This document shows positions 46,117 through 58,195 of a stretch of 64,000 nt of DNA, one piece after another; within the stretch, counting starts at the first letter, position 1, and the number at the start of each line of letters is the position of its first letter. Origin of the DNA: Omphiscola glabra (Eukaryota > Mollusca > Gastropoda > Lymnaeidae); the NCBI GenBank assembly GCA_964017045.1, contig OZ024794.1:9227410-9291409 (forward strand), read 5' to 3'. The position numbers were made by a program, and so were the translations under genes. Below the pieces are notes generated by a model. The model worked only from the letters and a program-made list of their open reading frames with translations. It was not told the DNA's origin and searched no databases.

Positions 46117-46250
46117 GTACTGGCACAGAGGGGCTGGAGATGGCAAATACTGAAAATCAAGCAGGTCATGACTCTGCCAGCTTATTATCCACCAGTGGAT
46201 TATGCTACCTTACTGTGACTGTGATCTTTGCTTTAGCTTGCTTTACGTGA
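46117..46250 (+). CDS. Exon G: stalk, GPI signal and stop
   Basis: Acceptor TCTTTCAAG, phase-1 entry, ending at TGA 46248-46250. It encodes a Ser/Thr-rich stalk with a likely GPI attachment region (small residues near DSAS) and a hydrophobic tail of about 17 residues to the end. There is no cytoplasmic tail, so GPI anchoring is more likely than a transmembrane span. Confidence 0.85.
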
Positions 46251-46710
46251 CCTGTATTGCCGGAACAAAGCACTAAAAAAACTGATAGTTTCAGTAAGCT
46301 TGTAAAACAACCGATGAAGAAGCTGCACTTGATGTGTCAGTGGTGTATATCTTGTTTAAAGCCATCAATGTTTTCATTACATTGTGATGCCAGTCGTGTT
46401 ACTGAAGCAATGCAATGTTCGCAATGGAGTTCACTGAAGATGGAGTTCAGTATAAAAAATGCTCTTCATTGTCAGGAGGAACACAGATTCTCTACTTTGG
46501 CAGAAATTGGAGGAGACTATTTTATTTCATCAGATGAATAAATTAAACATATTTACTCCATCAATTTCTGTAGTAGTTAAAAATTTGCTTGGAAAAACAT
46601 AAAGTTTTAGTTGTAATGAACAGTCTGTTTTTTTAAATTTTAGTTATCAGTTATAGTAACTTATTAATTCAGCTGTCTCAGAATTGTTAAAAATTATCTT
46701 TTTAAATAAA
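46251..46710 (+). other. Probable 3' UTR of the Ig receptor gene
   Basis: Follows the stop codon. AATAAA occurs at 46537-46542 and 46705-46710. Either could be the polyadenylation signal; more distal AATAAA sites exist in the AT-rich tail, for example near 47590. A 94-codon frame at 46257-46541 lies entirely here and looks non-coding. Confidence 0.55.
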
Positions 46711-47032
46711 TGTTTTATTCCGAATTTAGATTGCATAGAATTTTTTTTTAATCATTCATTTTTATGTGCACATCATAAATATAAGCTCAAAGATATTGTA
46801 TGAGTGACCTTGTTATTTTCGTGATGTAATAGAACTGCAGGTCCATGTTAATATAATAAGAAATCCAAATAGCTATGAAGTGATTGCTTTAACAATTTTT
46901 GATATAGGAGTATACTAAGGACCGAAAGAATGCCTCTAAGAGTCCAGCTGCTGGGCAGTGTTGTCATGCAGAAACATTATGTAATACGTCTCTTGCCATT
47001 AGAGATACATCTCAACATTTTAAACTATCATT

Positions 47033-47072
<40 letters not shown>

Positions 47073-50000
47073 ACACATAAGTTAACACCGGTCCTTGGTA
47101 TATTTTCATTTGGCTTGGGATGTTCTTGGGCTAGTCAGCTTGTTGAATGAATGTAGATAAACTTGGAGATTGTAAATAACTGTTCTGCACGTCTTAGAGA
47201 GCACTACTCATCTTAAGACCTGGTGATAATATATTTGTATTCATATTGTGTCATTAATTTGTAAATATAATTTATTGTTTTATTGATACCTCAGTGGTAA
47301 TCCACTTTTTTTTCTCCACTAATCCTCCCTCAGTCCTGTATTGTGATATTTTAGATTTGACAAAGTCAGGATTCATTGAGGTGAATGTAAACCACTACTT
47401 TTTGTTTAAAGCTTATAAATAACATGTTCTCACTCATAATGTTGGGTACAGGGTTTGAAATAGTTGAATGTATTTATCTTGTGCCCATTTATTGTTCAGT
47501 TGTATCTGTTTGATGATTTCAGGATCATTTGATGATTATTTGATTACTGTTCCTTTGTTACCTAGATTTCCCAATTTGTTTGTTTTATTAAATAAATATA
47601 AATGTTATGTGCACTTTGGTTTAGGCCCACTTGAAATGAATCTTAAAATAACAAGAAAAAAAAATAGTTTAAAACCATAATGGAATAACAAAAGACTGTA
47701 CTTAAATTAGTAAAGGGAATTAAATGATATTAATATAATTAGGCTACATATAAAAGCACAATTATTAAACTTGCTTAAGTTTCAGCTCCTGTGGCACAGG
47801 TTTTGTGATTCCTGCAATTGAGAGCTGTAATTCCATAATCTATAGCCAGCAATTGCAAATAGTTTTTATCATTGAATGCCATAAAATGGGTGTTATATTT
47901 AAAACAGAATATTTCTAACAGATGAAAGTTAAAATAAATTTGGCAACTATGAGCTCATAAGACAATAAAATTGAGATATTTTCCACTTGGTTACCAGCAA
48001 TGTCTTGTATGAATTATTAGTTCATATAAAATTGAACAATTGGCCAATTTTTTTATATGTTGAGAAGTCTCAATGGCAAATTGTCTTATATTTCAAAATC
48101 AGTTATATAAAATTATATTACCAATCACTTTGAATACTTGTTATTAAAAATTTAAATAATTATCCCATATTTGTTTTATCATACATAGTTAAAAGCATTT
48201 CACAAATAGAATTTATGATTTTGTGTTGTTTTTTTACTTTGCTCCCTATACTTTAACTTTAAAGCATTTTTCCTGAAAATTAAAACTTGAAATAAATTAC
48301 TAAAAATTACTAATTGTAGACAATTGTCTACAGTTTAAAGTGCCTCTTCTTTAACCATTTCATTAGGAAATATTAAGCTATATCCAGAAGATTTGTGCTT
48401 TCTCAATAGAATTTTTACTTACTTGTAACAATTGCTTAAATTCAAAGTAAAAGTGATCTACGGTATTACTATAAACTTCTTTAGTCTTTGTTTTTTCAGA
48501 AATGTTATTATATGTTCCCAGTTAATTCCAAATTACCTATTTTAAAATATACAAATTTCTTTCATTTTTACTAATTTGGCATAAATAACCAGTAAAGAAA
48601 AATTGATTTTGCAATGTGGCAAATATTTCAAAAGAAATAGCGTAACTTGAGAAAGGAATATTTCTTTTATTTGTACATTTCCAATATGTGTTCAGCCCTG
48701 ATTTAGGTTTCCATTAACCATCCATGAACCATCAGGCCAAATGAGAATTTTCTTCAAAGTTCTTGTTTCAGTTTAATTAGGCAATTAAATTAAGTAATTT
48801 ATTATATATCACTTTGAGGTCATTTAATTGAATCTATAAACTAAAACTCATTATTTCTTATTATAAATTATTTACTGTTGATGCTACATTTATGAAATAG
48901 GGATAATTTTTGTAAGATTTCCAAGAGGCATTACAAAATATTATTTTAAGAAACTGCAGATGTTAACTTATTTCATGATTAATTACATTTTTACTCAAAT
49001 TGAAGTACTCCTAAAGAATAGTTTTATAAGTCTAATTATCAGTAATCACACATAAAATTTATTGAACAAATATTTAATAAGTCCAAATGATAGATATAAG
49101 AACAATAGTAGACAATGGAAAGGCTTTGTTAAAAATTATGTTCATTGACAATGTATCTAGACCAACAAAAGATAAATCATAGACCAAAAAATAAATGAAT
49201 TAGGTTAATTTATTTATTAACTTTATTTATTAAATTTATTTTGTTAATTTTTAAGACAGTGGACATGATATTTGAATAAAATTTACACAACAATTGCACA
49301 AATGAAGATAAAGAAAATTATAGCTTCTGGAACCTTGTTAGTTCATTCATCAATTTCAAAGCCATAAAAACAAGAAATATATTTTAAAAATATTGATCAA
49401 GAATATAAAAATTTTTCAAATTTAATTACAGAATAATTATATTTTTATTAAGCAGCTATCTATTAAGAGAATTATTGTCACGGCTCTCCAAAAATTAAAT
49501 AAACATTTTCTGCATGCTAGTTGTCTTTTAACCTGTCCTGATTTCTTTTTTAAAAAGTAATAATGTTAAAATAAAATCATTCTTTGTTTCAAAATCTGTG
49601 TAATAACATAAAGTAATACACATATTTAAATAATGTATTCACTCTGCAAAAATTTTTTTTAAATGTTTAATTTCACTGAACCCATTCATCATATGTGACC
49701 ATCATATCTTTCAAATGTTTAAAATTGATAAGTTAAATACAATTTATTGATCAAACTGAGAATTGATTTTCCAAGTTCAAAGCATAAAACAGAATAAAAA
49801 GGTTTAAATTATACTCTCTGTATCTATTAAACTCACAGTATCAGATGTGTTTATAAATTAGGCCTAACCGAGTGCTTCTTGCAATGGTACACAAGTAATA
49901 TTAAATATTGAAGCTGTAATTAAAAAAGATGTGTTTTTTTCTCTAATTCTCTGGTTAAAAAAAATATATTTTTAGACATCTGAAGTATAGTTTTCAATTC

Positions 50001-51087
50001 CTGTAACCTAAAAAAAATTTCTTTTTAAATGTGATTTTTGTTTTTTTAAATATATTCTAAATTAAATTTAGATTGAGTTGACAATTACTCTAAATGTTGA
50101 CAGCAGTGTAAAGTGCTAAATTATTTTTAAACTTTTAAGTTTGAAATCAGGGTTTTTCCACTTAAGCCAAATTAGCAGCAGTGATTATTTCTTTGGCTTG
50201 TTAATTTTTGATGAGAATAATTTTATTTTCAAATTGACAAAACTATCATGTCACATGTTATATAAATGTCATAAATTAAAAAAAAAATTCTTATTTAGTT
50301 CTGTCTTATTATTTATTATTGTAATGATGTTTTCTATGTATGTTCCCACATATATAACTGATGAGAGTGTTAATTGATGTTGCTTCACATAACATCACAT
50401 AAGAGATTTTGTTGACTTCTAGATAATCATTCATCCAATAGTGTATTTTTGATTCCACCAATTGAAGAATTACATCTTTTTTTTTCATCTTTAAACATCT
50501 ACCTCTGAAATATTTGCATTTTTTCACAACCATCAGTTTTTGCTATTTCATTATATATCCTACTAATAAAAACAATGCTAACAAATGTCAGCACATTCTA
50601 ATTTGTACGGAAATTGTAGATTTTTTTTGCAATCATTATTTTAAAAAACTTTGGTCGAATCCATGCGTTACTTAATATTTTTCAGTGAGCTATCACTTGG
50701 GCTGGGGATATTTTAAAAGAGCCTTTAAATTTTTTTTTTTTAATTTGCTAAAGAATTGTCATTTACTGTAACAATTACCATACATCATAATATTTTTTTC
50801 ACCATATATTTACATATATACATACTTATGCTTATATTATAAATTTATTTCATTAAAAATGTTCAAGGGTCAAGTTACAGTTTGATAAGAAATAAGCTTT
50901 AATAAGGGCATGCATGCTAGAAATATATTGAATAGAATTCTCTCATCTCAGTGTTGTGACTGGTGACATGATTTTAAAATAAATCTCGCAAACAGACTTC
51001 CTGATAAAACGCTTTATCAGTTCTTAAATTAACCGATCCTTTTAACCTTAATTAAATAATTTTTTATTTTTTTTGTTTCTGTTGCAG
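46711..51087. other. Long AT-rich minisatellite-free tail
   Basis: About 4.4 kb of unique, very AT-rich DNA. The only simple repeat is a (TC)n run at 47036-47070. It could be an extended 3' UTR, an intron leading to an alternative last exon at 51088, or intergenic DNA. No other gene was seen. Confidence 0.5.
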
Positions 51088-51125
51088 CTGCAATGCTCAG
51101 CTACTCGGGTGGAATAATATTGTGA
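51088..51125 (+). CDS. Possible alternative terminal exon
   Basis: A strong acceptor (long T tract, then TTTCTGTTGCAG) is followed by CT GCA ATG ... to TGA at 51123-51125, in the phase needed after exon E or F (phase 1). It would replace the GPI-signal exon and end the protein after about a dozen residues, giving a secreted form. Distal AATAAA at 52414-52419. Sequence-only prediction. Confidence 0.3.
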
Positions 51126-51716
51126 TCAGGGGATATAAAGATTTCAAGATTGTTAATAATTTTTTAAAAAAAAATATGATAAAAAATAACATCTATACTG
51201 TTCTTAAGAATTAGTTTTATTTTATACAACAGAAGGAAACCATCAATGTGCCACAAAAATTGTTGTGTATAAAAAAATGTACTAAAACGTTGCTATATTT
51301 AACAGTACCATTGTGAATTGACGTATTGCCCTTGTAGAACTCCAATCAATTAAATCTTAGTCATCATCAAAGAAGATCTAGACTATCTGGCACTGGGAGG
51401 TCCAAGACATGTTTCCCATTTATCTAATTTTATTTATTTTTGAAAAGCTGAGATGGGAACGGTTGCTTGTTACGTATTAAATAATACATTTTAAAGATAT
51501 CTCTAAACACTTTGCGAAATTCATATAAGACTGTCCCAATTAGAAGGCTCCAGAATGGTTTTAGAAAGACAATAGAAAATTATCCTATCTTTGGCATCAA
51601 AATATTTACAATTTGTAATCTGTCACAAGCCACAGAAACTGTCATGCTCTTTTTTTATGACCAGAGAGAACATGATTATTTAGTGTCTCTACGCTAAATT
51701 AATAAAATAACTGATT
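51126..51716. other. Unique AT-rich spacer
   Basis: No gene seen. A 61-codon frame at 51512-51697 has no domain. Confidence 0.45.
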
Positions 51717-51940
51717 AGATCCACCTCTACAAATACTTGATCAACCTCTACTAATCCCTTAATCCACCTCTACAAATCCATTGATCCACATCTACTAATC
51801 CCTTGATCCACCTCTATAAATCCTATTCACATCTTCTAATCCCTTGATCCACCTCTACAAATCTCTTGATCCACCTCTACAAATATCTTAATCAACCTCT
51901 ACTAATCCATTTATCCACCTCTACATATCCCTTTCTTTCT
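51717..51940. repeat. ~22-bp minisatellite, ~10 copies
   Basis: GATCCACCTCTACAAATCCCTT with variants. This is where tandem arrays resume after the repeat-free gene body. Confidence 0.88.
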
Positions 51941-51946
51941 CACTCA

Positions 51947-52030
51947 GCCTCAGAGCTCACGACCTTACACGGTGTCCTCAGAGCTCAAGATCTGACACTG
52001 TGTCCTCAGAGCTCACGACCTGACACTGTG
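51947..52030. repeat. ~29-bp tandem repeat, 3 copies
   Basis: TCAGAGCTCACGACCTGACA followed by CTGTGTCC, about three copies. Confidence 0.85.
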
Positions 52031-52464
52031 TAACCTTTGTTGTCAATCAATGTGTCCCAATGTCTGGCTACTTGGTCAAAAAAAGTTCAAAAACACTTTG
52101 ACCCTAGAGCAATGGTGATAGATTACACATAACCCTACGATCTGTAAGCTGTCTGGTATAACTCAATCCAAACGTAGTTCTTATTACTTCACCTACTTGT
52201 TGCCAGGATGTCATCAGTAAACTGAAGTTCTCATGCTCATCATAAAAGTTACTGTACATTAAAATGTGTATGTAAATGATAAGCTCATCAGTAAATGTTA
52301 TGTTCTCATCGCAATCACTATCACTTAGGCAACATTAAATATTCATTTTTTATCATTTCATGGAGTGAATGAATGCTAATAATTTTTTCTCAATTTTTTA
52401 ATTTAATATTTGTAATAAAGCTTTTAAAAAATACATTTTAATGCATCTTGTTGCCTTTCATTTG
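52031..52464. other. Unique spacer
   Basis: No gene seen. AATAAA at 52414-52419. Confidence 0.5.
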
Positions 52465-52697
52465 GTATTATGGTTATTATATTTGGCAATATGATGGTTA
52501 TATTTGGTAATATGGTGGTTATATTTGGTATTATGGTGGTTGTATTTGGCAATATGGTGGTTATATTTGGCAGTATGGTGGTTATATTTGGCAATATGGT
52601 GGTTGTTTATGGTATTATGGTGGCTATATTTGGAAACATGGTGGTTATATTTGGCAATATGGTGGTTATATTTGGCAATACTGGTTATATTTGGCAA
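52465..52697. repeat. 21-bp minisatellite, ~11 copies
   Basis: GGTTATATTTGGCAATATGGT with variants. Unit length keeps frames open. Confidence 0.9.
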
Positions 52698-52762
52698 AAA
52701 AAATGGTATAAAGGCCTTACCAATACTGATGTATCAGGTAGTGGCCCAGTCTATCTAACCGA

Positions 52763-53093
52763 GTGTTTCCCAAAGTGATGGTCGGCGAGCCGTCCATTGC
52801 CGGTCCGCGGGCCTTCCATTGCCGGTCCGCGGGCCTTCCATTGCCGGTCCGCGAGCCTTCCATTGCCGGTCCACTGTGTTACTATTTCCTAACACAGCTT
52901 GAACCAAGTCCTTCATTAATTATCCATTAATATTTAAACGTTGGCTGGGTGGTGGAAGTCACACCATCGTCACATTGTTACGGACGGATTCCAGAAAATA
53001 AAATTTTTATTAAAACGTACATTATGGCATATTTGTCAAATACAAATAAAATAGTAATGCGTCTGGCACCGGTCCATGTGGCACTGGGAAACG
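52763..53093. mobile_element. Possible hAT-like MITE containing a 22-bp array
   Basis: The left end GTGTTTCCCAAAGTG and the right end CACTGGGAAACGTGT are roughly inverted. Inside, at 52788-52872, is a 22-bp repeat (TCCATTGCCGGTCCGCGGGC) in four copies. The phrase CCGGTCC also occurs near the right end. At 52882-52930 the text CAGCTTGAACCAAGTCCTTC resembles the right end of the dispersed repeat at 13.85 and 39.53 kb. Confidence 0.4.
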
Positions 53094-53750
53094 TGTTCAC
53101 AGGTCCGCCCTACTTAAAAGTTCAAAGCACTAAAGATAAACTTCACGACTCACGCACGCCGGGGAACTATGTATAGAAGCCATGCGTCGTTCTAGCATCA
53201 GCAATTCAAGTACTACATCCTTATTATATTAGAACGTCTTTTCTTGTTTCTTACCACACTTTGGGTATTTGGCGTAACGATTGGTCCGATCTTAAGATTG
53301 ATTAATTTTTAACTTTAACTGATTCACATATGAAATTAAATTTTCACGATTAAAAAAAATTAACAACTTTCGGCCTACTTAGATATACCATTATTATAAG
53401 AGAAGAGAAATATGAAAAGAAAAAGTAAGCTAAGAGGAATCGATACTGGCTGGACCACGGCATTATTGATCCATGATTAAATAATTGTTACAGCAACACT
53501 TGCCCTCAATGACAAAATAATCATTTCTTTTCAGGCGCTCATTCAAAACTCTCTCTCTCAGACCCCCCCCCCCCCAAAACCCGACTTTTTAAAAGCATTC
53601 GCTTAAAACATCACTTGCTTTATGCCCCCCCCCCCCCTATTGTTTGTGTTGCATGACAATTTACCGGAGCCGCCACTGCATAAAACCCAAATAATGTTCT
53701 ATGTAAATAAAATATTCGAATTTCCATAATTCCCGCGAGGTTCCTTTTAA
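53094..53750. other. Spacer with C runs
   Basis: C tracts near 53565 and 53625. No gene seen. Confidence 0.45.
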
Positions 53751-53964
53751 CAGCGTTTCTCAAAGCTATGGGTCAGGGGACCTTTATAATTCACAAAAAT
53801 TAGCGGCATAATTTTTACCCATATCTGAATTCACGATGTCTAATCACTGTTGTATACAAAGAACAAATCGACTTCACTTGTCATGGGGAAAAAATATATA
53901 TATATATTTATATTTTGAAAGCAAGCCTTAATGTACGCTTTTGTAAGTCGTTTGAGAACCAGCC
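53751..53964. mobile_element. hAT-like MITE candidate, ~214 bp
   Basis: The left end CAGCGTTTCTCAAAGC and the right end CGTTTGAGAACCAGCC are imperfect inverted repeats of the common CAG(T/C)G(G/T)TTCTCAAA type. The target duplication is not clear. Confidence 0.55.
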
Positions 53965-54435
53965 TCGCAACACAGCGAGCTCTTCGGCGTAAAGAAACGA
54001 CATCTTACATATTCCATATCGGCTAAATGACGAGACAATGGCTGGAGGCGACCAGACATTTAGAGATTATTTTTTAGCCCACTTCAGCAATTACGTGATG
54101 TTAAGGAATGTTTCAACACAATAAAATGAAATGGCAATCGGCTGAGCTCCCCGTCAGGGAGATTTATTTCATCTTGGTCTGTCAAAGGGGGGATAACAAA
54201 ATTAACCATTGGTGGAAATGTATTTTAAATTATCTTCCTTATGGGGTATAGTCCCCGTTTGATTGATTCAGCAGTGTTTTTCAAGCCTTTTCATGCTACC
54301 TGTAGTTTATTTACAATAAATTAAGGTTTCATTCACCCCTCAAAATGGAATTTATTCAAAGAAACTAAAGATTAAAAAGTTACGAATTAAGTAACATATT
54401 ATTCAGATCTAAATTGAGCATACGTGAAAAATTGT
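53965..54435. other. Unique spacer
   Basis: No gene or element seen. Confidence 0.45.
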
Positions 54436-54641
54436 GGGGATATATGAGTGACGTACATCGCTGAGAATGTGACCAGAGTGGGAGTGAGATGTGTGGGGAT
54501 ATATGAGTGACGTACATCGCTGAGAATGTGACCAGAGTGGGAGTGAGATGTGTGGGGATATATGAGTGACGTACATCGCTGAGAATGTGACCACAGTGGG
54601 AGTGAGATGTGTGGGGATATATGAGTGACGTACATCGCTGA
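54436..54641. repeat. 59-bp minisatellite, ~3.5 copies
   Basis: The unit starts GGGATATATGAGTGACGTAC. Copies are nearly identical, which suggests recent expansion. Confidence 0.93.
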
Positions 54642-54813
54642 ATGGCAAAGTAATGCACTGAGGCCCCCTATCGATATAGAATCAGGGCCATGTGAAGGAG
54701 GCGAGAGAAGACTAATCACCCCTGGCACCAGCACCAGTTGGCACCAAAAAATCGTCTTTGACAGGTCCATAATAGCGAATTAAACTATAAAATCCCATGC
54801 ACTTCACATAGAC
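54642..54813. other. Unique spacer
   Basis: No gene seen. Confidence 0.45.
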
Positions 54814-55172
54814 AGGGGCGCCAAAATCTTCCTACTTGTCCGCCCTAGGCGCCGCTTTTCTTCTGCGCGACTTTGACTATAGCCTACTATTCAAGAAATG
54901 TTAAGAAAAGCATTATGGCCCAGTTTGGATCATGCATTTTGACAAGTTTCTTTCGGGTAATTTTATTCGATAGGAAGTGGAGATAGCATTTCAGGCGTTG
55001 GGGGATGGGGTGCAGTACAACTATCAGCGCAGAAATTAGGTATTTTGACGCACAGGGCCAGCTCTGACTCATCGCCCCCCCCCCCCCCACATAAATCACC
55101 TTAAATTATGGTAGTGGATCCCGTGAGGGTTTGTTTTTGCCACTTTTAGCCCCAGCTTAGTTTCGCCCCTGG
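54814..55172. mobile_element. MITE-like segment with CAGGGGCG ends
   Basis: The left end is CAGGGGCGCCAAAATC and the right end TTTCGCCCCTG is its approximate inverse. No clear target duplication. A C run lies near 55075. Confidence 0.4.
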
Positions 55173-55681
55173 GTTCTTTATAACTCAACTACATATTAAA
55201 AACTAAAGGAAAATCATAATTTCGTCAGTTCAAAAAAAAATCATTGTATAATTCATATTCAGCGGTTTTATTTTATTTGGGGAAGGAGAAAAGATCGAGG
55301 TCCCGAACGAAGCTTGTGGTAAGGTTTGGGGTGTGGAGGGGGGGGGGGTCTCAGTAAGCCCCTCTCCAGAAAATTTTTGAGAAATTCAAAATATGGGTTG
55401 CATTTTGGCGCATACTTGAATTTAGTTGTGCATCATTCTTCACTTAACCGGCAAGCAACAGAAAAGGAGCTAGTTGAAATTTAGGTTCCCTTGACAATGC
55501 AAGGGTTTCACAATTCCTTTTTTAGTTGTATTTAAAAAGATATGTTGTTTCATGATTTATTTTGAAACGATGTATTGGTTTGAACAACTTCATTAATAAA
55601 TGGATTTTAAAAATATATATAAATATTTCGTTTCAAAAAGTTTTTCGTTAAAAATGTTCACCCCATATATACAATATTTTA
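55173..55681. other. Unique AT-rich spacer
   Basis: A G run near 55337. No gene seen. Confidence 0.45.
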
Positions 55682-55838
55682 TAAAAAAGCCAACCCCACA
55701 CTAGGTTTCATTCGAAGAAATCTGCGCCACTGCCCAACATCCTGCAAACAAAATGCCTATCTTGCACTCGTCCGTCCACTACTAGATAATGGTGCGATCA
55801 TCTGGGACCCATACCCAAAGCAAGACGTGGACAAGATA
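55682..55838 (+). pseudogene. LINE reverse-transcriptase C-terminal fragment
   Basis: An open stretch of about 51 codons ending at TAA 55841-55843 reads like the region downstream of the catalytic domain in Jockey/CR1-type non-LTR elements: KANPTLGFIRRNLRHCP, then AYLALVRPLLDNGAIIWDPY. Both ends are truncated. Confidence 0.8.
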
Positions 55839-55904
55839 GGGTAATAAGGGGAGAGTCAGCAATCAGGTTAGCACAATAGGATATTAGTAAAACACAGTAA
55901 GGTT

Positions 55905-55985
55905 AAACTTGAAAAAAGGAAAGCAACAAAACAACGAGCGTGTCGGCAGGAAGCCTTCATCAGCAAACAAACAGAAAAAAAACGA
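55905..55985 (-). repeat. Fragment with hammerhead-like motif (minus strand)
   Basis: On the minus strand 55963-55935 reads CTGATGAAGGCTTCCTGCCG followed by ACACGCTCG. It has the CUGAUGA block and a GGC/GCC stem, but the GAAA block is altered to GACA. This form is similar to the core of the repeat at 39.6 kb. Likely a dead fragment of a Penelope-like or related element (inference). Confidence 0.4.
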
Positions 55986-56423
55986 ACAAAATTTAAAAAA
56001 TAATATAGCACTTAGCTGAGAAGTAGTGTCCAAGAGGGCAGCAAAAGATTTGTTCAAAATTACAATTACATAAATGCAAACAAAAATGCATATAAAGGAT
56101 TTATACCCCCAAAAAATTGTTTTTAAGTATTGTTAAGTTTTTTCATCACTTTTAATGTTTATATTAAATTTGACCATTTGTGTTTAATTAATTTTCTATT
56201 TATTCGAATCGTACCACCAAATATCTATGTAAATAAATTTGCCATTTACTTTGTGTTCTTCTAAGTCTGTCCCTTGTAGGACTATAAACTAAAATTCCTC
56301 CATACAAAACATTAAAATCTCCATAACTTTATTTTTTGTAAAACCTGACCAATTTAAATGTATTTTTTTTAAAGAAAAGAAGTGTTACTAAAAAACTGAT
56401 TGTATTTTTTTAATAACTCCAAG
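55986..56423. other. Unique AT-rich spacer
   Basis: No gene seen. Confidence 0.5.
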
Positions 56424-57106
56424 TGACACACCGTGTCAGTTTTAGTTACACACCTTGTCAGTCCTAGTTACACACCGTGTCAGTCCTAGTTACACACCGT
56501 GTCAGTCCTAGTTACACACCGTGTCAGTCCTAGTTACACACCGTGTCAGTTCTAGTTACACTCCATGTCAGTCCTAGTTACACACCGTGTCAGTCCTAGT
56601 TACACACCTTGTCAGTCCTAGTTACACACCGTGTCAGTCCTAGTTACACACCTTGTCAGTCCTAGTTACACACCGTGTCAGTCCTAGTTACACACCGTGT
56701 CAGTCCTAGTTACACACCGTGTCAGTCCTAGTTACACACCTTGTCAGTCCTAGTTACACACCTTGTCAGTCCTAGTTACACTCCGTGTCAGTCCTAGCTA
56801 CACACCGTGTCAGTCCTAGTTACACACCTTGTCAGTCCTAGTTACACACCGTGTCAGTCCTAGTTACACACCTTGTCAGTCCTAGTTACACACCGTGTCA
56901 GTCCTAGTTACACACCGTGTCAGTCCTAGTTACACACCGTGTCAGTCCTAGTTACACACCGTGTCAGTCCTAGTTACACTCCGTGTCAGTCCTAGTTACA
57001 CAACGTGTCAGTCCTAGTTACACACCGTGTCAGTCCTAGTTACACACCGTGTCAGTCCTAGTTACACACCGTGTCAGTTCTAGTTACACACCGTGTCAGT
57101 AATAGT
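56424..57106. repeat. 22-bp minisatellite, ~31 copies
   Basis: CCTAGTTACACACCGTGTCAGT, with CCTTGTC and CTCCGTG variants scattered. Confidence 0.95.
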
Positions 57107-57319
57107 GACATATTGTATTCAAACTTACTGAAGTTCTGGCACGTGAAATTTTAGGTGACAAACCTTTTTATTGTTTACTTCCGCTTTTAACACCCTTTAT
57201 TTCTTTTACTCTCTCTTTCTATCCACGCCCCCCTCGTCGTCTCCCAAACCCTCTTTCTCCTTCTGTTTCTTGTCAACTTTGTTTTCTCCACTCTGTCTTC
57301 ATCACATACTTAATTAAAG

Positions 57320-57592
57320 TATGTCCTTCTCTCTCTCACTCTCTCTCCTCTCTCTCCTTCCCTCCTGTCCTCTCTTGTCTTCTCCTCTCTATCTCCTTTC
57401 TCTCCCTCCCTCCTCTCTTCTCTCTACTATTTCTCTCATCAGTCTCTCCTCTCTCTACTCTCTCCATCCCTCCTCTCTCTCCCCTCTCCTTTATCTTTCT
57501 CCATCTCCCTCTCAGCTTAATCTCCCTCCCTTCTCTCTCTCCTCTTTCTCTCCACAGTCTCTCTCCTCTCTCTCCCCTCTTTATCCACTTAA
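57320..57592. repeat. CT-rich low-complexity tract
   Basis: Degenerate (CTCTC)n pyrimidine tract of about 270 bp. The opposite strand is GA-rich. Frames on both strands are low complexity. Confidence 0.85.
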
Positions 57593-57965
57593 AAACGCCT
57601 ACCCACATCAATTGCCAAAAGTCATTTCTATAATGGATATCTTTGAAAGTAGCTCAAGATTTTTACTTGATTCGTCTTAACATCTATCCGGAAAGCTTAT
57701 TGAAATTCATTTTTAAAAGCAAACGTTTTTATTTGCATTGAAAGCCAGAAAGTACACACAGCCCCCCATATAATGGGTGGTCGTCTGTCTACAACTACAC
57801 CTACATTTGAGCCGAGATTTCTCGGACTCTCATGTTAATCTCTGAGCAAGTAGACATACGCCTAGGTCTGGGACGTCCAAATGTCGATATCTGCGGGGGT
57901 AAACTAAGCCAAGGCTCCAGGGCTTCAATGCTGTCGTTTCGCGACGAAGGCTCTTGTTTGATGTG
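57593..57965. other. Unique spacer
   Basis: No gene seen. Confidence 0.45.
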
Positions 57966-58195
57966 TGGGGAAAAGTGGTAGAAGGTGGAAGAAGTGGGAG
58001 AGGGTGGAAGAAGTTGGAGAGGGTGGAAGAAGTGGGAGAGGGTGGAAGAAGTGGGAGGAGTGGGAGAGGGTAGAAGAAGTGGGAGGAGTGGGAGAGGGTG
58101 GAAGGAGTGGGAGAGGGTGGAAGATGTGGGAGATGTGGGAAAGGTGGAAGGAGTGGGAGAGGTGGGAGAAGTGGGAGGAGTGGTAGAGGTGTGAG
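57966..58195. repeat. GA/GT-rich ~18-bp minisatellite
   Basis: GTGGGAGAGGGTGGAAGAA with variants, purine-rich on the plus strand, about 12 copies. Confidence 0.88.

Larger units (their letters stand above)
20641..46250 (+). other. Gene locus: Dpr/ZIG-8-like two-Ig cell-surface receptor
   Basis: Seven coding exons lie at 20641-20765, 38450-38617, 39823-39916, 40630-40665, 41904-42188, 45162-45185 and 46117-46250. All introns are GT-AG. Splice phases agree throughout, and the exons join to 288 codons plus TGA when one base from the missing upstream exon is counted. The product has a V-type Ig domain, a short linker, a second Ig domain, a short stalk and a hydrophobic C-terminus without a cytoplasmic tail, which suggests a GPI anchor. 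Domain number, the YECQ(L/I)ST-type strand-F motif and the VGR(F/Y)TY-like segment in domain 1 resemble Drosophila Dpr and nematode ZIG-8 proteins, which specify neuronal contacts by binding partner Ig receptors. Lachesin- and IgLON-like relatives usually have three Ig domains, so they fit less well. The signal-peptide exon was not found. Function is inferred from family only. Confidence 0.85.

Noticed and set aside
46257..46541. 94-codon frame after the receptor stop codon
   Set aside because: It lies in the probable 3' UTR, begins at a non-favoured start and has no domain.
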